The notes beneath the pieces were generated by a model. That model searched no databases and was not told the DNA's origin. It was given only the letters and a program-made list of their open reading frames with translations. From contig NC_089451.1 in assembly GCF_026210795.1 (NCBI RefSeq), positions 2,154,001 to 2,218,000 of the forward strand: 64,000 nucleotides of DNA, given 5' to 3'. Shown one piece after another: positions 59,537 through 64,000 of this stretch. The DNA comes from Rhizophagus irregularis (Eukaryota; Glomeromycota; Glomeromycetes; Glomerales; Glomeraceae). The position numbers were made by a program, and so were the translations under genes. Within the stretch, counting starts at the first letter, position 1; the number at the start of each line of letters is the position of its first letter.

Positions 59537-62500
59537 ATAAAAATTACTATATAAAACTTTTGGCAAAAAAAATTATGAATACTAAAATTCGGCTTATAAA
59601 TTTTTTATTTCTTAAAAAAAATCGTCAATCGGCAAAACTCCTCGAATTAATTAACAAAAAATTTTAACAACAATCGTTTCTTACAAATTGGCAATCTCGT
59701 ATTTTTTTTTTCTTCTTTCGTTATTTTTTTTCTTTATTTTTCGATTATTAAATTTATTTTCATTCGCGTATCATTTTTTTTTTCATTTTTCACATTTCGA
59801 TTCGACATTATTTATTTATTTTCTCATTGTTCGATTCATTTTAATTTCTTCACGTGTCTCATCCATTCATTTTTTACATCAATATTTATATTTATTTTTG
59901 TTTTTTTCCCAAATAATAAATAAAAAAATAAAAAAATTACATTCTCAATATCTCAATATCCAGTGTTAGTAAATCACGTGTTGTACACGTGCTCGTTCTT
60001 ATTGGACAAAGATATAAAGATATGTAGATGTAAAGTTGCATCAATGAAAAACATTTTATATCTTCTCTTACAAGTATTTAATATTACATACATCTTACAT
60101 ACATTTCTTGATATTATCTTTCAGGGATAAAATAACTATTATACTATAAAATTATGAAATGTCGGATATTACTGAAAATATTTCAATTCAATTCTCGTTT
60201 CAGTCGTTTATTATTCATAAAAATATCACAATATGAAAATTCTTTAAAAATACATTTTAGGTTAAATTAATTTACGAATTAAATATACAAATACAAAAAA
60301 AGTTATTAGTAAAAGAGTACTTTTATATTTTATATTATTATTATTATTGCATGTAATTTTATAATTTAATAACTCCGGTACATTTTTTATTATCTAGAAT
60401 TATCTGGAAATTTTTTTTTTGTTGTTGTATATATATAGTTTTATTCGTACCCCTCTTGTCATACTCACATACTTTTCTGTTGATGATTGGTTCCCATACT
60501 TTTTTTATTTTTCAAATAAATTTTTGACCAATAATATTTTGTTTGCAACTTAAACTGGTTTAGTTAATCTTTCAACATTATATAATTTCCCGTGATGTAA
60601 TTATTTGTGCTTGCTGAAAAAATTTTATGTCGTACGAAAAGAACATAATGTAAATCACGAATTTTTTTGAACGGTTAATGGTAATAAATGACTTAACATA
60701 GTAAATATGTGTATATACTATATATGCATATTATATATTCTTTTTATTCGCGTTAAAAAAAAAAAGAGATTTTAGTAGAAAATTCATCATTGTTGAATAT
60801 TAGATTATTCTTTTTTTTTTTGCCCATCTGTTTTTTTTTGTCTTTTTTTTTTAAAAAAAAAAAGAAATCGGCAAGTTTCGTAATAAAAAAAAACAAACAA
60901 ACCGAAAATATTCTTCTTTGAATCTTTCTGACAAAAAAAAAATCACACGAGAGTTCTTTGTTAAAAAGATGCTTTTTTTATATATAAACATCACATTTTT
61001 TTTATATAAAAAAACAATAGACTTTAATATAATAAAGAAAAAACTTTAAATCCTAATTCTGAAAACAATAGCAAAATTTAAGTTCTTTTATGTACGGGTT
61101 AACTTGGCTTAACTTGTACATTTGTGGCGTCCTTATTATTAAAAAATATTTCAATTATATAAAAATATCAGGTTATATAAATTGTTTCAATTGTTTGCAA
61201 ATAAAGGAGTTTACAAATATTACAAATATTTGAAATGAAAAATATTTGATGATAAGGGAATTTTTTTTTTTCAATCGGTTAAAAGCTAATCATTGTTTCC
61301 GATATTTCGGCTACTAATAGGAATGGGAATTTTAAAAAGGCCAAAAAATCTTCATAACAATGTATTGAGTTCAACTGATTATGTGGCGCAGAAATTTCTT
61401 TTAAAAAAAATATAATGAATATAATATAATGGATTCTTTATTATAATAATAACATTTTTTTTTTTTATATGATATCATAATTTAATCATAATTTTAAATT
61501 TCATTACGTAACACAAACGTTTAAACCCTTTTTTTAAAAAATGGTTTTTTTTTTGTACAGTAGATTGATTATCTATATTGAAATATATCTTATCAAACTC
61601 AATTGTTTCGTGCATGCAATCGTGTAAACGTGTATGCGCTTTTATTTATAAATCTGAATATAATAGGAAGAAATGGATTCTTTTGGCAAAAAAGAAGAGT
61701 GTTACTAAACAAGCTTCCACGCAGTCGTCATTAATATGGAATAAAAAAATGCAAAGACGCATTGATGTAACAACTAATTCTCTTACTTTGAAAAAATGAC
61801 TAAGTTCGATTGTTCAAATGGGTGATACAAAATGTACACGATCTGCACTCACGGACAAAGAGGTACCCCCAACAATTGTGCCATCATTTTTTTGCCATTT
61901 CAAGCCATTTTTTTATCACCTCTTTTTTTTTTAAAACTCCTTCTTTTACAGAAAATTCGAGGATTTCCATAATAGAATACTCACGATACTCACGATACTC
62001 ACGATTTTTATGATCTCTGATTAACTTTACTTTAAATATATAATATTTACTTCAGTTAATATTATTTTTTTTATGCATAATGACTATTGTATTACCCATT
62101 TAATTGGCGTAAATTTCATATAACAATCAAGTTTTTTCTTTTTTCTTAAATAAATGGCTTAAAGAAAAGAACTATAGAATTATCATTGTTCTAAATATTT
62201 CTATATTAGTAATGACCTATATTTAAAGAATATTACAAATTACGTGTTTACTTGTTTGTAGAGGAACACTTCATAATAATGATGTTTACCTTATTAATCT
62301 CCGGTACAATATATTATTATTATTATTATTATTATTTAAATAACATAAACTGATTATTTTTTCGATGGCTGTGTTTTCTCCTAATTTTGGTATATCTTAT
62401 TTTCGTTTCACAAAAAAAATTGCTTTTGTTGGATTTTTTCGTTCAGGGGGAAAAAGATTAAACAAGAAAAAAAATTCCTATAAATATACAGGTATTTTTT

Positions 62501-62609
62501 TCTTTTTCAAAAAGTTTTTTAAATTTTTTTTCGATTAAAATTAATCTGTAAATAAATAAATAAACAAATAATATATATATATACACACACTCAAATTATT
62601 TTAACAAAA
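59537..62609. other. Gene-free region between the BTB genes
   Basis: T-rich low-complexity sequence at 59690-59900. Two CACGTG boxes lie 11 bases apart (59975-59980, 59986-59991) within a short inverted repeat. There is a 9-base ACTCACGAT triplication at about 61979-62006 and an (ATT)n run at about 62316-62335. TGGCGCAG is at 61384-61391. Short frames are compositional. Confidence 0.4.
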
Positions 62610-64000
62610 ATGCTAACATATAGTCGTCCAAGAATACCACACCAAAGATTGCCATCATTGATACACCATCGTCATCATGCATCACTTACAAACACTGATT
62701 ATGATATGATAATTTATGTTGGAAATGAACCTTCAATTAGAACTTTCCATGCACACTCTGAAATTCTAAGAAATCAATCTTCTTATTTTCTTGCTGCATT
62801 ATCAAGTAGATGGATACAACGTGAGAATGGTATGATAATCTTTCGTAAACCAAATATTTCTCCCGAAGTGTTTGAAGTCATTTTAAGGTAATTATTATTT
62901 TATATTATTATCATAATTTATTTAAATAATTTATTATATAATCTGATATAATTCAATCTTTATTAACATCATAAAATTTTCTAGTTTTTGTTATACCGGT
63001 CAAGCAAAATTACAAGATAAAGATGGCGCATTCGTGATCGAACTTTTGGTATCGGCCGATGAAATGATTCTCACTTCTTTAACTAGTTATATTCAAAAAA
63101 ATTTTACCACCGCGCAATTATCATGGTTACAAGATAATTGTTTAGAAATAACTCAATTTGCCTTTCAATATCCATCATTTCAAGCTTTACAAAATGTTTG
63201 TTTAGAAACTATTTGTGATAATCCTTCAATATTATTTAAATCATCAAAATATTCTTCTTTTGAATCAACTATATTATTAGGTTTACTTCAACGTAATGAA
63301 TTAAATATATATGAAGTGGAATTATGGGAACATATTATTAAATGGGGTATTAATCAAAATCCTAATGTTTCAAAAGATCCTAAATCATGGAGTGCACGTG
63401 ATGTTAAGGCCGTTGAAAATTCCATAAAAGAATATATACCTTATATTAGATTTTATAATATGACTCAATCAGAATTTCAACGTTACGTTTGGCCTTATAA
63501 ATGTCTTATTCCTATTGAGATATATGATTCTATAATGACTTACTTTTTAATGCCATTCAAGAGAGTTCAACGTTTGATACCACGAGGTAATGGTGCTCAA
63601 TCTCGTTTAATTAATTGGGATCATTTAAAATACATTTGTGGATGGATTGATCAAAGTAATTCTTATCCTATCGATAAATTACCATATCGTTTTGAATTGT
63701 TAATGAGGGGTAGTAGGGATGGTTTTACTTCTGAATCTTTTCATAATTTATGTGATAATATTAAAGGTACCATCGTTATAATGAAAGTATCAGGTACTGA
63801 TGAACTCTTGGGTGGTTATAATCCACTTACTTGGAATATTAATACTGATGGAAGTACAATGAATAGTTTTATATTTTCCTTTAAAAATGGACAATCTAAT
63901 AATCCTTGCGTTAGTTATATACAAAGAAAATTTTTCAAAAATGCTATTTATAAATTAAATAGTGATATAGAAGTAATTAATTTTGGTAATGGTGATTTAA
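62610..64000 (+). CDS. BTB-BACK-TLDc protein, 3' end outside the window
   Basis: Exon 1 is 62610-62887. A GT-AG intron (62888-62984) joins VIL to SFCYTGQAKL in frame, and exon 2 stays open to the window end. BTB: DYDMIIYVGNEPSIRTFHAH, SEILRNQSSYF, ISPEVFEVIL, CYTGQ. BACK-like helical part: EITQFAFQYPSFQALQNVCL and ELWEHIIKWGINQNP. TLDc begins near YRFELLMRGSRDGFTSESFH, then GTIVIMKVSGTDELLGGYNP and SFIFSFKNGQ. TLDc proteins are linked to oxidative-stress resistance and V-ATPase; in these fungi BTB-TLDc proteins form a large family, probably cullin-3 adaptors. Intact as far as seen. Confidence 0.9.

Noticed and set aside
59688-59969. 93-codon Phe-rich frame
   Set aside because: A poly-T low-complexity translation downstream of the BTB gene.

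Overview
The window looks like nuclear DNA of an arbuscular mycorrhizal fungus of the Rhizophagus/Glomeromycotina type. The evidence is a very AT-rich background, short GT-AG introns of about 60-100 bases, BTB and BTB-BACK-TLDc genes, a Crinkler-type pseudogene and a dense population of mobile elements. The organism is inferred from gene families and composition; no marker gene names it.

Region by region. 1-4.6 kb is the wreck of a Polinton/Maverick-like or related large DNA element: a packaging-type ATPase (minus strand), a retroviral-type integrase (plus strand) and a zinc-ribbon/restriction-like endonuclease (minus strand). All are broken by stops, frameshifts and four later insertions. 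5-12.4 kb holds repeats, MITEs and a decayed class 3 lipase. 12.5-14.6 kb is a seven-exon TPX2-like spindle gene that appears intact. 15.5-16.2 kb is a long foldback element. 18.1-19.6 kb is a seven-exon, seven-helix receptor gene. 20-27.6 kb is a nest of mobile DNA: pogo-like and hAT-like elements, a pogo-type transposase relic and solo-LTR-like inserts. 28.6-31.2 kb carries a broken Crinkler gene and a broken coiled-coil family gene. 33.6-35.5 kb is a second, four-exon seven-helix protein, and 39.3-39.9 kb a single-exon membrane protein. 40-42.2 kb has two foldback elements and a MITE. 42.6-52.2 kb is one 9.65-kb composite element with terminal and subterminal repeats. It encloses a Plavaka-type (CMC superfamily) DNA transposon with a seven-exon transposase and an accessory gene. 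52.4-54.7 kb contains PIF-like, MULE-like and other MITEs with clear target duplications. The last part is AT desert, then a small BTB gene (59.1 kb) and the start of a BTB-BACK-TLDc gene that runs off the window (62.6 kb to the end).

The apparently functional host genes are TPX2, two seven-helix membrane proteins, one other membrane protein and two BTB genes. They sit as islands between elements. The main story is layered insertion: several old genes can be read across inserts, and each resolved insert leaves an exact target-site duplication. No tRNA, rRNA or CRISPR array was seen.
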